A stretch of 64,000 nucleotides of DNA from Diplocarpon mali (GCA_024741835.1 JAENRP010000191.1:1-64000); one strand, 5' to 3'. Positions 10,477 to 22,939 are shown, numbered from the stretch's first letter. The notes: a model not told the origin generated them from the sequence alone. Program-made: numbers and translations.

Positions 10477-11990
10477 ATAGTAATAGCATCCGATTCCGAT
10501 CGAAATACTAAGCTTAAAGACCTCTAACTCTCTTAGAAGAACTAGCAACAATAGTTTAACAATTTAAAGCTTTACTTTAAAAGCAAAGGCATCGAAATAG
10601 TAATTCAAAAGACACTTATTAAATATATAAGAATAGCCCCTTATACTCCCTCTACTAATTCGTCTACTTCTACTTTAATAGCTAATATAACTGCTAAGGA
10701 TTTGCCAAATATATTAAATAAGCTTAGCCTAAGAGCTTTAGTAGATAATAATTAAGAATCCTAAAGGCAGATTTTAAATATGGAAAAGGAGAAGGAGTAT
10801 AGGCTAGCCTTAGCCAAATATAAGCTTAAGATTAATAGAAGTTTAAGTAATAAAGATTAAGATTTTATTTAAGTTTATAATAATATAAAGATAAGATAGG
10901 ATATATTAAAGGCAAAATACTCTTAGATAACTGCCCTTAATACCTAGCATCTACTATAATAGATCACTTTATTTTAATATAAAAAAGATAAAGATAGTAA
11001 GGATATAGATATAAATATAGACTCTACCTAATCTATACTATATAAAGTAAGAAGGAAAGTAAAAGCCGCAGATCCTAAGATAGTTATAACTTTTAAAGAA
11101 ACTCAGCTTTTTAGTTTCCTACTTAATAGCCTCTCTCTTAAGTTTGCTATTATAAAATAATCTCTTCTTATCTAACCTAACCTTAAGATCTATAAGAAGA
11201 TCGACCTCCTTTAAACTATTAAGTAAAACCTTAAAGGATGCTCTAAGTTGGCAAATGCCGCGTTATAGGGTAATAATAAGCCTAAGAAGAGGAAGGAGCG
11301 TAGGATAAGCCCTTAAGCTTATTAAGAATACTACTTCTATAATAGTACTTATAATATTACTAATTATAAAGTTAAAAGGCAATTGATTAATATAATTGCT
11401 AGCTTTAATATTAAAAAGCAATTGAAGCAAAAGTTAAGAAGCAAACTGCCCTTATCTTATTAAAGGCCGCAACTACTAAGGAAAGGCAAAGGAAAAGGCT
11501 ATTTAGCCAAAACTTCAGTAGATACCTTTAATAATAATAGTAGGTTATTTAAATCTAAATCCACTTCTAATAATTCAGACGATAATTATAATAAAGATAC
11601 TCATATCTTAAAAGCCGATCTCCATAAGATCCTTAAATCCAATTAATATAATAACACTAGTTGCATAATATATATAACTAATAAACCCTACCTATTTAAA
11701 GGCCCGCTTATTAAAATAAAAAGGCGCTCTATTAAGGTTAGCAGTAGAAGGTTATATATAAACTTAATAAGTATAGTAGAGATGAATATTACTAGCATTT
11801 CTTTCCTTTTACAAAATGTTCTCCTTATACCTAGCCTAAGCATTAATCTTTTATCTAGCCGCAAGATCTATATAAAGTTGAATTATATAAGAGTTTTCAA
11901 TAATCAATTCATATAGTTTATAAATAACAACTATAAAGTGATCTTTAAGGCTAAAATTAAAGATAGACTTTATATTATCTTAAAGGTAAT
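10477..11990 (+). pseudogene. copia 1 gag and protease region (broken)
   Basis: The second copy keeps an ATG start (MAIASDSN) where this one has ATA at 10477. The frame continues through a Lys/Asp-rich gag. At 11327-11380 is a zinc-knuckle-like block, YYFYNSTYNITNY, in which the expected Cys and His positions are Tyr. Near 11655-11700 is NTSCIIYITNKPYLFKG, which fits the copia protease motif with Asp changed to Asn and His to Tyr. Both patterns are what C-to-T or G-to-A changes give from Cys, His and Asp codons. Stops are frequent. Confidence 0.75.
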
Positions 11991-11994
11991 ATTA

Positions 11995-12352
11995 TAAAAA
12001 TTGACTCTTAGGCCGAACTTATAAGTAGATTCCTTTAAGGAAAGTGCACTCTCTACCCTAATACAATTAAGTAAGAATAGGGAAAATAGATAGACTCTTA
12101 AGCTAGGATTATAAGTGAATTTAGCAGAAATGACTCTTAGGCCAGGACTATAAGTGGATTCTGCAAATTCGCTAATAATGACTCTTAGGCTAAGATCATA
12201 AGTGAAATTCGCAGAAATAACTCCTAGGCCAGGACCGCAAGTGAAATTTGCAAATTTATTAGAGATGACTCCTAAGCTAGGACCGCGAGTAGATCTTGTA
12301 ATTTTACTAAAAACGACTCCTAAGCCAGGCTCGCAACTGGAAAATAGCAAAA
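11995..12352 (+). repeat. In-frame repeat module between protease and integrase of copia 1
   Basis: About seven copies of a ~24 bp core (GACTCCTAAGCCAGGACCGC-like, then AAGT) separated by variable 15-35 bp spacers. In the polyprotein frame they encode units like TPRPGPQVKFA, TPKLGPRVDLV and TLRPGLxVDSA. The module sits just before the GAG-pre-integrase segment (about 12420-12560). Copia 2 has a longer array in the same place. The antisense strand is open here (11970-12350) only because of the repeat. Confidence 0.8.
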
Positions 12353-12399
12353 CCTCAAACTATTATCACTAGTCCTTTCCAGCCGCTAATAATAAAGTA

Positions 12400-15300
12400 T
12401 CAACTAATAATAGGCTATTAAAGCTATTAGAAGCCGAAAGCCTATTAAGGTATTAGCTAATATATAAAAGATTTGCGCATTTAAAACTAAAGAAATTAAA
12501 GGGCCTATATAAGGTCTTAACCTTAAAACAGAAGATCTAAGTACTAAAGGATCGCTTAGTATACCAAATTTATAAGCTAATAAAACTTCGAAATCAGATG
12601 CAAACTAAGCTTAATCTATAGAAAGATTCAATACTAGTACTAATATCCATTAATACTACTAGACTATTTATAACCTTAATTAAAGGAAATAATTGGTTTT
12701 CTTAAATAGTAGATAACTCTACTTAGCAGATATAGACCATTTATACTAAGACCAAATCTAAGCTTATAGAAAAGCTGAAAACTTAGAAAGTAATAAAGGA
12801 ACGCTAGACCTAGTTAAAGCTAATAGCTATTAAGTCTAATAACACATTAAAGATTAAAGCAAAGCTTAACAAATAGGTAAAATAAGGAGTTTATTATAAA
12901 CCAATTATAATATACAAAGGTTCCTATTAAAATAGCATTACTAAGCAAAGCATCTAGCAAGTAAAGACTAACTATTGCGCTCTATTATAAAATGCTAACT
13001 TACTATTAGAATTCTAAGACCTTGCGATTAAAGCAGACGCATACTTATAAAATAGAATAAGTAGTAGACTAATAGTTAATAGCACTTAAATATTGCTATA
13101 TAAGGCATATTTCAAATAGAAACTAAGCCTGGACTATATCTGCGTCTTTAAAAGCGTCTGCTACTCCTATATTAGCCTAAAGTCCTAGCCTATAGGTATA
13201 AAAAGCAAGAAGCTAATAGACTGAAGTAAAGAGTATATATTTATTAAATATATTAAATAGATAATAAAACAATAGATAATATATACGCTAGATCTAAGGC
13301 AAGTAATTATATCCTTAGTAATTAAGTTTAACGAATCTCGAAATAAGAGAAAGCTATCCTTAAAGCTTTATATAACTAAAGATTCGCAAGGTATACCACT
13401 TGATAGTAATACTATTAAATCGAATTAATAACCCCTCTCTCTTAGCTTAGGTATATTAAGCGCACCTACTAATCAACGACCTACTAGTCGCCTAAAGGCC
13501 AAATAGACTATTCCTATCGTCTGCGAACTACTTAAAGTATAAAACAACTTTAATATTATCATCTCTTTAATTAAAGCACCTATAGTAAAGGATGTTCCTA
13601 AAATAGATATAAGTAATAATAAGCCTTTACTATTAGAAAGCGGTTCCCTAAATGATAAGCCTATAGAACCTATAGCCAAACCTACGCCTTCGAAAAGGAA
13701 TAGAAACCTAAAACCAGAAGACACTTTAGATAAACGCGAATCTAAGCGTATCTAAGCTATAATAGCATATAAGATCTATAAGCTTGAACTTTAATAAAGC
13801 TTTAATAAAGATAATGTGTTCTTAGCTGCTAGAAGGATAATGAAAATCTCTTTTCTAAAGATGTATAATAAAGCTATTAATAACCTAGAGAATAGAGTAA
13901 TATAGAATAAGGCAATCTAAGAGGAGATAAGCTCTCTTATTACAAATGGCATATAGATAGAGGAACCGATACTAAAGGACGTAAACCTAGTTTTAACAAA
14001 GTGGGTCTTTATAATTAAAATATATGCAAATAGGACCTTAAAACGTTATAAGGCAAGGCTTATAGCTAAGGGCTTCTCCTAATAGTATAGAGAAGACTAC
14101 TTTAACACATTTGCGCTAATAGTTCGCATAAATACCCTTTGCATATTTATAGTAATAGTAGCCGCTAAGGACCTTAAATATAAATAGTATAATATTAAAA
14201 ATGCATTTACTAAAGCGATTATAAAGGAACGGATTTTTCTCTCCTAATTTAATAGTATTCCTATATGCGCTAGCCACTCTCTTTATATACTCTGCAGTAT
14301 TTATAGGCTTAAACAATCAGCCTATAATTAGAACCTCTTATATAACTCTACTTTAATAGAAATAGGATTCGTTTAAAGCCTAGCTAACCCTTATCTTTTT
14401 ACCTATACTAAGCGTAGAATCAAGTTGCTCTTATATATCGACGATATTACTATAGCTATAAAAATAACTACTCAATTAGATTAGTTCTTTATAACGATTT
14501 AGAAACGTTTTAATACTAAGGATCTAAGGGGAATTTATAAGATCCTTAGTATCTATATTATAAGGAACCGCTCTACTTAAGAACTTTGATTAGATCAAAA
14601 GCAGTATATTAAGAAGATCCTAGACCAAATAGGACTCTCTACTTATACTCCTAACTTTAAGCTAAAGCGTACTCTAATCGAAGGAAAGTATAATAAATTA
14701 AAGCCTATTAATAAAAATAAGCAAAGAGGAGATCTAAAAAAGTACTAATAAAATATTAAAGCAATTATATATACTATAGTATATATAAGACCAAATATTG
14801 CCTTTATTACTAAGCAACTTAATCAAAACCTAAAGGATCTAACGATTTAATATAAAAATATAGTCAAGCGACTTAAAAGGTACCTTCGATCGATAATCAT
14901 ATAAAAGGTAAGATATAGACTAACGAAATATATAAGCGCAAAGCTTAAGGTATATACCAATTCCGATTAAGCAAATATAAAAGGTTAGAAAAGTATATCT
15001 AAAAGCGTAGTAGTATTATATAGTAAACCTATATTATAAGAAAGTAGGAAGCAGAAATCAATAGCTACTATAAGCACTAAGGCCGAATATATATTAATAT
15101 TATTAAATTGCAAATAAGGATTATAAATCGCCTAAGTTCTAAAAGATATAGGTTTTATTAAATATATTAAATAAGATAGGAACTATATTAATCTTTAAGC
15201 AGATAATATAAGAGCGATTGCACTTATAAAGAACTTATACTTATATAAGCGGTCGAAATATATTAATATTACCTACTACTTTATCCGCGACCTTATTATA

Positions 15301-15433
15301 AAGAATAAGTTATTAATTACTTATATCCTAACCGATCAAATAGTAGTAAATAGATTTATAAAGCTACTAAAGATAGTTGCAAAGTTCAAAGCATTTAAAG
15401 ATATACTAAAGTTGCAAAAGATAATAAGGGCTT
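12400..15433 (+). pseudogene. copia 1 integrase, reverse transcriptase and RNase H (broken)
   Basis: In order: GAG-pre-integrase (RFAHLKLKKLKGLYKV), integrase core to about 13130, a linker, then copia RT with WVFIIKIYANRTLKRYKARL, IAKGFS, NAFTKAIIKERIFL and the catalytic LLLYIDDITIAIK (about 14425-14465). RNase H follows with STKAEYI and ADNIRAIAL up to about 15430. Stops occur throughout, mostly TAG/TAA. The RT Asp-Asp pair is still present here, unlike the RT of copia 2 (IDN) and gypsy A (LNN). Confidence 0.88.
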
Positions 15434-15435
15434 AG

Positions 15436-15610
15436 TAGGCTTAAGGACGACTCCTAAGCCCGCCCTACAAGTCAAGTTATATAGTCTTATAAAGGAAAGT
15501 TTTTAAATCGACTCTTAGGCCTAGATTATAAATCAAGTCATATAATCTTATAAAGGAATATCTTTTAAGAAATTTGACTCTTAGTCCTGCCCTATAAGTA
15601 GGATTAGTAA
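15436..15610 (+). repeat. 3' repeat module of copia 1
   Basis: Three more copies of the GACTC-C/T-TARGCC core lie after RNase H and before the 3' LTR, spaced about 60-65 bp and alternating with a TATAGTCTTATAAAGGAA-like block. They match the unit in the protease-integrase array. Confidence 0.75.
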
Positions 15611-15737
15611 TTTTAATAGAGGTTGCTATTAATTAATTATTTTTAATTTAAAGAGATACTTAAGAGTTAGATTAGCGCAAAAGGATAATTATTATTTTCC
15701 TAACTATAGGTCAATTGGAGTAAGGTCTAAGTAAGGG

Positions 15738-15932
15738 TATTAAGATAAGTAATATAGCTATTACTCTAATATATTATCATATAACCCTACTACTTAATCA
15801 ATAGGATATTAATACATATATAGCTAAAGGGAAGAAAAGGGTAACCTTCCTTCCTTAACTCTTACTAATATATCGACTATTAACCTCTAGAAGTTTCCGT
15901 TACCTACTACGCCGACTTATTTAAGCTTAATA
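15738..15932 (+). repeat. 3' LTR of copia 1
   Basis: 195 bp; starts TATTAAGATAAG, i.e. the 5' LTR start with TG changed to TA. The purine-rich stretch just upstream (GTAAGGTCTAAGTAAGGG) is the likely polypurine tract. Confidence 0.92.
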
Positions 15933-15937
15933 AATTC

Positions 15938-16742
15938 GAAAATTAAAATCAAATAGAAATTCTATTTATTAGTACTATTTCGCAGTCAGAACCTTAGTAG
16001 TTATAAAGTACTTAAGGGAGCGATAATCTAAGTAAATATCAACTCGCTCCTTAAGTAATATAAGCTTAGGTCTCCATTTATAATAGGATTCAATAATAGC
16101 AAAGAGTTCCTTATTATATATTTCCTAATTAGGTTTATAGCTAAAGAGTATATACAAATAAAAGCCGATTAGGTACTATTGCTTATCGGAGTATTACTAA
16201 GAAAGTACTCTAGCGATAATGCTATTAGAAGTATCAGTTTCTAGCTTTATAAGTAAGTTAAGGTTAAAATAGTAAATCCGCTAAATTAAGAGCAACTGCT
16301 TATAAAGCTCTTTAAAAGCGATTCGGCATTCTTCTATTTAATTCTAAGGCACCGTCGGTTGGGTTAAAATAAAGAGGGGTTTGGCGATTAGCCTAAAGTT
16401 GCAAATAAATTATTAATAGAACTTGTAAAATCCTAAGTAGGACTTCACTTTAATAACAGTTTTCAGATACTTCTAATTGCGCAGTAGTTCGACCTTTTTA
16501 AGGTCTAATTTGATCTTAGTTATTATTAGAATATAGTCGAGATATTAAGTTTAAGTAATATAAAACTCGCACTTCTTAATATCTGTTTAAAGGCCAGCCT
16601 TTAAGAGTTATTTTAATACCTTTTTAATATAGCCTTAATGCTCTTTAATATTCTTAAAGTAAATTAAAATATTATTTAAATACGCTATATAAAAATCATT
16701 TAAGTAATCTAAAAGAACATCATTTATATACTGCTAATAAGT
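15938..16742 (-). pseudogene. Gypsy A: second half of RT and RNase H (broken)
   Basis: Minus strand between the two copia insertions. It begins with QQYINDVLLDYLNDF, then the catalytic region AYLNNILIYF (about 16660-16690, both Asp of YLDD now Asn), HVKK-like and KKCEFYIT segments, SYLGFYKFY, and the RNase H sequence LIKLETDTSNSIIARVLS with CNYEIY-like and KELFAII blocks. It ends at the copia 1 insertion near the end of RNase H. Confidence 0.88.
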
Positions 16743-16747
16743 ACTAG

Positions 16748-16942
16748 TATTAAGCTTAAGTGAGTCAGCGCAATAGGTATAGGAAACTTCTAAAGGTCGA
16801 TAGTCGATATATTAGTAAGAGTTAAGGAAGGAAGGTTACCCCTTTCTTCCCTATAGCTATATATATATTAATATCCTACTAACTAAGCAATAGGATTATA
16901 TAATAATATATTAGAGTAATAGCTATATTACCTATCTTAATA
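16748..16942 (-). repeat. 3' LTR of copia 2
   Basis: 195 bp, inverted relative to copia 1 LTRs. The polypurine tract is the reverse complement of about 16943-16965. Confidence 0.92.
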
Positions 16943-17064
16943 CCTTTACTCAAACCTTACTCCGATTGACCTATAGTTAGGAAAATAACAATTATCCTTT
17001 TGCGCTAATCCAACTCTTAAGTATCTCTTTAAATTAAAAACAATCAATTAATAGCAACCTCTAT

Positions 17065-17250
17065 TAAAATCACTATTCCTACTTACAAGGTAGGACTAGG
17101 AGTCAAATTTCCTAAAAGATATTCCTTTATAAGACTATATAACTTAACTTACAGTCTAAGCCTAGGAGTTGATTTAAAAACTTTCCTTTATAAGACTACG
17201 TGACCTAACTCGCAAGGCGGGCCCAGGAGTCGTCCTTAAGCCTACTAAGC
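17065..17250 (-). repeat. 3' repeat module of copia 2
   Basis: Three copies of the same core as in copia 1 (here as GGACTAGGAGTC, AGCCTAGGAGTT and GGCCCAGGAGTC on the plus strand) between RNase H and the 3' LTR. Confidence 0.75.
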
Positions 17251-17254
17251 CTTT

Positions 17255-20200
17255 ACTATCTTTTACAACCCTAGTATATCTTTAAATGCTTTAAACTTTA
17301 CAACTATCTCTAATAGCTTTATAAATCTATCTGCTACTATTCGATCAGTTAAGATATAAGTAATTGACAACTTATTCTTTATAATAAAGTCGCAGATAAA
17401 GTAGTAAGTAATATTAATATATTTCGATCGCTTATATAAGTATAGATTCTTTATAAGTGCAATCGCCCTTATATTATTTACTTAAAGATTAATACAGTTC
17501 CTATCTCATCTAATATACTTAATAAAACCTATATCTTTTAAAACTTAAGTAATTTACAATCCTTGCTTACAATTTAACGATATTAATATATATTCGGCCT
17601 TAGTGCTTGCAGTAGCTACTGATTTCTACTTCCTACTTCCCTATAATACAAGTCTGCCATATAGTACTACTACGCTTTTAGATATACTTTTCTGACCTTT
17701 TATATTTGCCTAATCGGAATTGGTATATACCTTAAGCTTTGCGCTTATATATTTCATTAGTCTATATCTTACCTTTTATATAATTATTAATCAAAGGTAC
17801 CTTTTAAGTCGCTTAACTATATTCTTATATTAAATCGTCAGATCCTTTAAGTTCTAACTAAGTTGCTTAATAATAAAGGCAATATCTGGTCTTATATATA
17901 CTATAGTATATATAATCGCTCTAATATCCTATTAGTACTTCTTCAGATCTCCTCTCTACTTATTTTCATTAATAGGCTCTAACTTATTATACTTTCCTTC
18001 AATTAGAATACGCTTTAGCTTAAAGTTAAAAGCATAAGTAGAGAGTCCTATTTAGTCTAGGATCTTCTTAATATACTGCTCTTAATCCAACTAAAGTTCT
18101 TAAGTAGAGCGGTTCCTTATAACGCAGATACCAAGGATCTTATAAATTCCCCTTAGATCCTTAGTATTAAAACGTTTCCGAATTATTATAAAGAACCAAT
18201 CTAATTAAGTAGTTGTTTTCGCAACTATAGCAATATTATCAATATATAATAGCAACTTGATTCTACACTTAATATAGGTAAATAAATAAGGGTCAGCTAA
18301 GCTTTAAACGAATCCTATTTCTATTAAAGCAAAGCTATATAAGAGGTTCTAATTATAAGCTGATTATTTAAGCCTATAGATACTATAAAATATATAAAGA
18401 GAGTGGCTAGCGCGTATAAGAATACCATTAAGTTAAGAGAGAAAAATCCGTTCCTTTATAATCGCTTTGGTAAATGCATTTTTAATATTATACTATCTGC
18501 ATTTAAGGTCCTTAGCAGCTACTATTGCTATAAATATACAAAGGGTATCTATGCGAACTATCAGCGCGAATATATCGAAGTAGTCTTCTCTATACTATTA
18601 AAAGAAGCCCTTAGCTATAAGCCTTGCCTTATAACACTCTAGGGTTCTATCTGCATATATTTTAATTATAAAGACCCACTTTGTTAATACTAGGTTCACA
18701 TCCTTTAGCGTCGGTTCCTCTATCTATATACTATTTGTAATAAGAGAGCTTATTTCCTTATAGATTGCCTTACTCTATACTACTCCATTTTCTAAGTCGT
18801 TAATAGCTTTATTATACATCTTTAGAAGAGAGATTTTTATTATCCCCCTAGCGGCTAGAAACGCATTATCTTCGTTAAAGCTCTATTAAAGTTCGAGCTT
18901 ATAGATCCTATGCGCTATTATAGCCTAGATACGCTTAGACTCGCGTTCGTCTAAGGTATCTTCTAATTCTAGGTCTCTATTCCTCTTTAAAGATATAGGT
19001 TCGGCTATAGGTTCTATAGGCTTATCATTTAGGGAATCGCTTTCTAATAGTAAAGGCTTATTATTACTTATACCTATTTTAGGAATATCCTTTACTATAG
19101 GCGCTTTAACTAAAGGGATAATAATATCAAAGTTATTCTATACTTTAAGCAGTTTGCAGACAATAGGAATAGTCTATTCGGCCTTTAGACAACTAGCTAG
19201 TCGTCGATCAGCAGGTGCGCTTAATATGCCTAAGCTAAGAGAAAGGGGTTATTAGTTCGGCTTAATAGTATTACCATTAAGTAGTATACCTTGCGAATCT
19301 CTAAGTATATAAAGCTTTAAAGATAGCTCCTTCCTATTTTAAAATTCGTTAAACTTAACTACTAAAGATGTAATTACTTGCCTTAGATCTAGCGCATATA
19401 CTATCTATTGCTTTATTATCTATTTAATATACCTAATAAATATATACTCTCTACCTTAGTCTATTAGCTTCTTACTCTTTATACCCGCGGGCTAGGACTT
19501 CGGGCTAATATAGGAGTAGCAGACGCTTCTAAAGACGCAGATATAGTCTAAGCTTAATTTTTATCTAAAATATGCCTTATATAGCAATATTTGGGTGCTA
19601 TTAACTATTAGTCCATTACCTATTCTATTTCGCAAGTATACGTCTGCCTTAATCGCAAGGTCTTAAAATTCTAATAGCAGGTTAGCATCTTATAGTAGAG
19701 CGCAATAGTCAATCTCTACTTGCTAGATGCTTTGCTTAGCGATGCCATTCTAATAAGAACCTTTATATATTATAATTGGTTTATAATAAACTCCTTATTT
19801 TGCCTATTTGTTAAGCTTTACCTTAATCTCTAATATATTATCAGACCTAATAGCTATTAGCTTTAACTAGGTCTAGCGTTCCTCTATCACTTTCTAAGTT
19901 TCCAGCTTTTTTATAAGCTTAGATTTAGTCTTAGCGCAAATAGTCTATATCTACTAAGTGGAATTATCTACTATTTAAGAAAACCAATTATTTCCTCTAA
20001 TTAAGGTTGTAAATAGTCTAGCAGTATTAATAAATATTAGCGCTAATATTGAATCTTTCTATAGACTAAGCTTAGTTCACATCTAATTTCGAAGTTTTAT
20101 CAGCTTGCAAATTTAATATACTAGGCGATCCTTTAGTACTTAGATCTTCCGTTTTAAGGTTAAGACCTTATATAGGCCCCTCAATTTCTCTAGCCTTAAA

Positions 20201-20290
20201 TGCGCGAATCTTCTATATATTAGCTAATACCTTAATAAGCTTTCGACTTCTAATAGCTTTAGTAGCCTATTATCAGTTGATACTTTATTA
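17255..20290 (-). pseudogene. copia 2 integrase, RT and RNase H (broken)
   Basis: Minus-strand counterpart of the copia 1 pol. The catalytic motif reads LLLYIDNIAIVAKTTT (about 18200-18260), with the second Asp changed to Asn. The RNase H part carries the same ADNIRAIAL-like block near 17450. Integrase lies at about 19500-20250. The open plus-strand frame at 18403-18642 is the antisense of RT. Confidence 0.85.
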
Positions 20291-20329
20291 TTAGCAGCTA
20301 AAAAGGACTAGTGATAGCAGTTTAAGGTT

Positions 20330-20835
20330 TTGCCATTTTCCAGTTGCGAGCCTAGCTTAAGAGTCGTTTTTAGTAAAACCGCAAGATCTACTCGCAGTCC
20401 TAGCTTAAGAGTCGATTTCCCAGAAATAGCAAGATCTACTCGCGGTCCTAGCTTAGGAGTCGTTTCTAACAAATTTGCGAATTTCACTCGCAGTCCTAGC
20501 CTAGGAGTCATTTCTGCAAATTTCACTTGCAATCCTAGCTAAAGAGTCATTATTAGCGAATTTATAAAATCCACTTGCAGTCCTGGCCTAAAAGTCATTT
20601 CTGCCAAATTCACTCGTAATCCTAGCTTAAGAGTCATCTTTAAAGACACCTTACAATCCACCTATAGTCCTAACTCAGGAGTCATTTTCGCGAATTTTAC
20701 TCGCGATCCTAGCTTAAGAGTCTATCTATTCTCCTTATCCTCGCTTAATTATATTAAGGCAAAGAGTGCACTTTCCTTAAAGGAATTCACTTATAAGTCC
20801 AGCCTAGGAGTCAATTTCTATAATATCACCTTTAA
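20330..20835 (-). repeat. In-frame repeat module between protease and integrase of copia 2 (expanded)
   Basis: About nine to ten copies of the core (ACTCGCAGTCCTAGCTTAAG plus AGTC on the plus strand) at irregular spacing. On the minus strand they encode units such as TPRLGLRVKFA, TPKLGPRVDLA and TLKLGLRVDLA. The array is longer than the ~360 bp array in copia 1. Confidence 0.8.
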
Positions 20836-22338
20836 GATAATATAAAGTCCATCTTTGATTTTAACCTTAAAGATCACTTTATAATTATTATTTATAAACC
20901 ATATAAATTAATTATTAAAAACTCTAATACAATTCAACTCTATATAGATCTTGCAGCTAAATAAGAGATTAATACTTAAGCTAAGCATAAGGAGAACATT
21001 TTACAAAAGGAAAGAAATGCTAGCAACATTTATCTCTACTATACCTATTGAGTCTATATATAACCTTCTACTACCAACCTTAATAGAGCGCCTTTTTATT
21101 TTGGTAAGCGGGCCTTTAAATAGGTAGGGTTTATCAATTATATATACTATACAACTAGTATCACTATACTAGTCGGATTCAAGGATCTTATAGAGATCGG
21201 CTTTTAAGATATAAGCATCTTTATTATAATTATCATCTGAATTATCGGAAGTAGATTTAGGTCCAAATAACCTACTATTATTATTAGAGGTATCTGCTAA
21301 AGTTCTAGCTAAATAGCCTTTTCCTTTGCCTTTCCTTAGTAGTTGCGGCCTTTAGCAAGATAAAGGCAGTTTACTTCTTAACTTCTGCTTTAATTGCTTT
21401 TTAATATTAAAGCTAGCGACTATATCGATTAGTTGCCTTTTAACTTTACAATTAGTAATATTATAAGTACTATTATAGAAGTAGCATCCCTAATAAGCTT
21501 AAGGGCTTGTCCCGCGCTCCTTCCTCTTCTCAGGCTTATCGTTACCTTATAACGCGGCATTTGCCGATTTAAAGTGTCCTTTAAGGTCTTACTTAATAGT
21601 TCAAAGGAGGTCGATCTTTTTATAGATCTTAAGGTTAGATTAGACAAGAAGAGATTATTTTACAATAGCGAACTTAAGAGAGAGGCTATTAAGTAGGAAA
21701 TTAAAAAGCTGAATTTCCCTAAAAGTCATAGCTATCCTAAGATCTATAGCTCTTACTCTCCTTCTCGCTTTATATAGTATAGATTAAGCAAAGTCTATAT
21801 TTATATCTATATCCTTACTATCTTTATCTTTTCTATACTAAAATGAAGTGATCCACTATAGTAGATGCTAAGTATCAAGGGCAGTTATCTAAGAGTATTT
21901 TACCTTTAAAGTATCCTATCTTATCTTCGCATCGTTATAAACTTAAATAAAATCTCAGTCTTTATCGCTTAAACCTCTATTAATCTTAAGCTTACATTTG
22001 GCTAAGGCCAGCCTATACTCCTTCTCCTTTTTCATATTTAAAATCTGCCTTTAGGATTCTCGATTATTATCTACTAAAGCTCTTAAGCTAAGCTTATTTA
22101 ATATATCTAGCAAATCCTTAGCAATTATATTAGCTATTAAAGTAGAAGTAGACGAATCGGTAGAGGGAGTATAAGGGGCTATTCTTACGTATTCAATAAG
22201 TGTCTTTTAAATCGCTATTTCAATGCCTTTACTCTTAAAGTAAAGCTTTAAATCATCGAACTATTATTGCCAGTTCTTCCGAGAGAGTTAGAGGTCTTTA
22301 GGCTTAGTATTTCAATTGGAATCGGATGCTATTGCCAT
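20836..22338 (-). pseudogene. copia 2 gag and protease (broken, start codon kept)
   Basis: ATG at 22338 starts MAIASDSN. A zinc-knuckle-like block at about 21440-21490 reads CYFYNSTYNITNC: the outer Cys residues survive while the second Cys and the His position are Tyr. The spacing would be C-x2-C-x3-H-x4-C, one residue shorter than the canonical knuckle. The protease region lies around 21110-21180. Confidence 0.75.
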
Positions 22339-22739
22339 TTCGAATAGAATTGCGTTTAAAATCAAATAAATTAAATAGTTAAGGGCACTCCTCCTATTGA
22401 AAAGTTAAAATAATTAAATAGCAGGTATTATAAAAGTATTAAATAGGGAGGAAGTCCTCTTATCGAAAAGAGTTTTTTAAGCTATAACGCAAGGAATCAC
22501 ACCTCTTATGAAATATAGTAAAGCAAAGAATCACACCTCTTGTAGTACCAAAGGGGTTATAAAGCAAGGAATCATACCTCTTATAATATAAGTTGGCTAA
22601 ATAGGGAATTATACCTCTTATTCGCCGATTGCTTGCCTTTTACTATAAGTCTCATTCAACTTCCTACTAATAGTTGCAGCGCAAGTGCTTTTCAAGGGAA
22701 GTTAATAATCTATTATCGGTCTATCTAAGGCTTATAACC

Positions 22740-22934
22740 TATTAAGCTTAAGTAAGTCGGCGCAGTAGGTATAAGAAACTTCTAAAGGTTGATAGTCGAT
22801 ATATTAGTAAGAGTTAAGGAAGGAAGGTTACCCCTTTCTTCCCTATAGCTATATACGTATTAATATCCTACTGACTAAGCAGTAGGGTTATATGACAATA
22901 CATCGGAGTGATAGCTGTATCACCCATCTCAACA
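22740..22934 (-). repeat. 5' LTR of copia 2
   Basis: 195 bp, ending in CTCAACA on the plus strand, i.e. the least altered of the four LTR termini (TGTTGAG on the minus strand). The primer-binding site lies at 22726-22739. Confidence 0.92.
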
Positions 22935-22939
22935 ACTAG

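Larger units (their letters stand above)
9882..15932 (+). mobile_element. Ty1/copia LTR retrotransposon 1 (6051 bp) nested in gypsy A
   Basis: Two 195 bp LTRs (9882-10076, 15738-15932) begin TGTTAAGATAGG (TATTAAGATAAG in the right copy) and end CTTAATA. The 5 bp duplication AATTC flanks the element (9877-9881, 15933-15937), and the uninterrupted sequence is present in gypsy B at about 63311-63315. The domain order gag, protease, integrase, RT, RNase H on the plus strand is diagnostic of copia. A primer-binding site follows the left LTR. The polyprotein is broken by many stops. Confidence 0.95.
16748..22934 (-). mobile_element. Ty1/copia LTR retrotransposon 2 (6187 bp) nested in the RT of gypsy A
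   Basis: Same family as copia 1 but on the minus strand. The LTRs are 16748-16942 and 22740-22934 (195 bp each). The duplication ACTAG is at 16743-16747 and 22935-22939. It splits gypsy RT between the TFRIRYRFYKCKVL segment and the YLDD-equivalent. It retains the gag ATG at 22338. It is 136 bp longer than copia 1, in part because of its longer internal repeat array. Coding is broken by stops. Confidence 0.95.

Noticed and set aside
12000..12350. Minus-strand ORF (126 codons) over the copia 1 repeats as a separate gene
   Set aside because: It is open because of the repeat unit; the equivalent in copia 2 is on the opposite genomic strand and the true polyprotein frame runs the other way.
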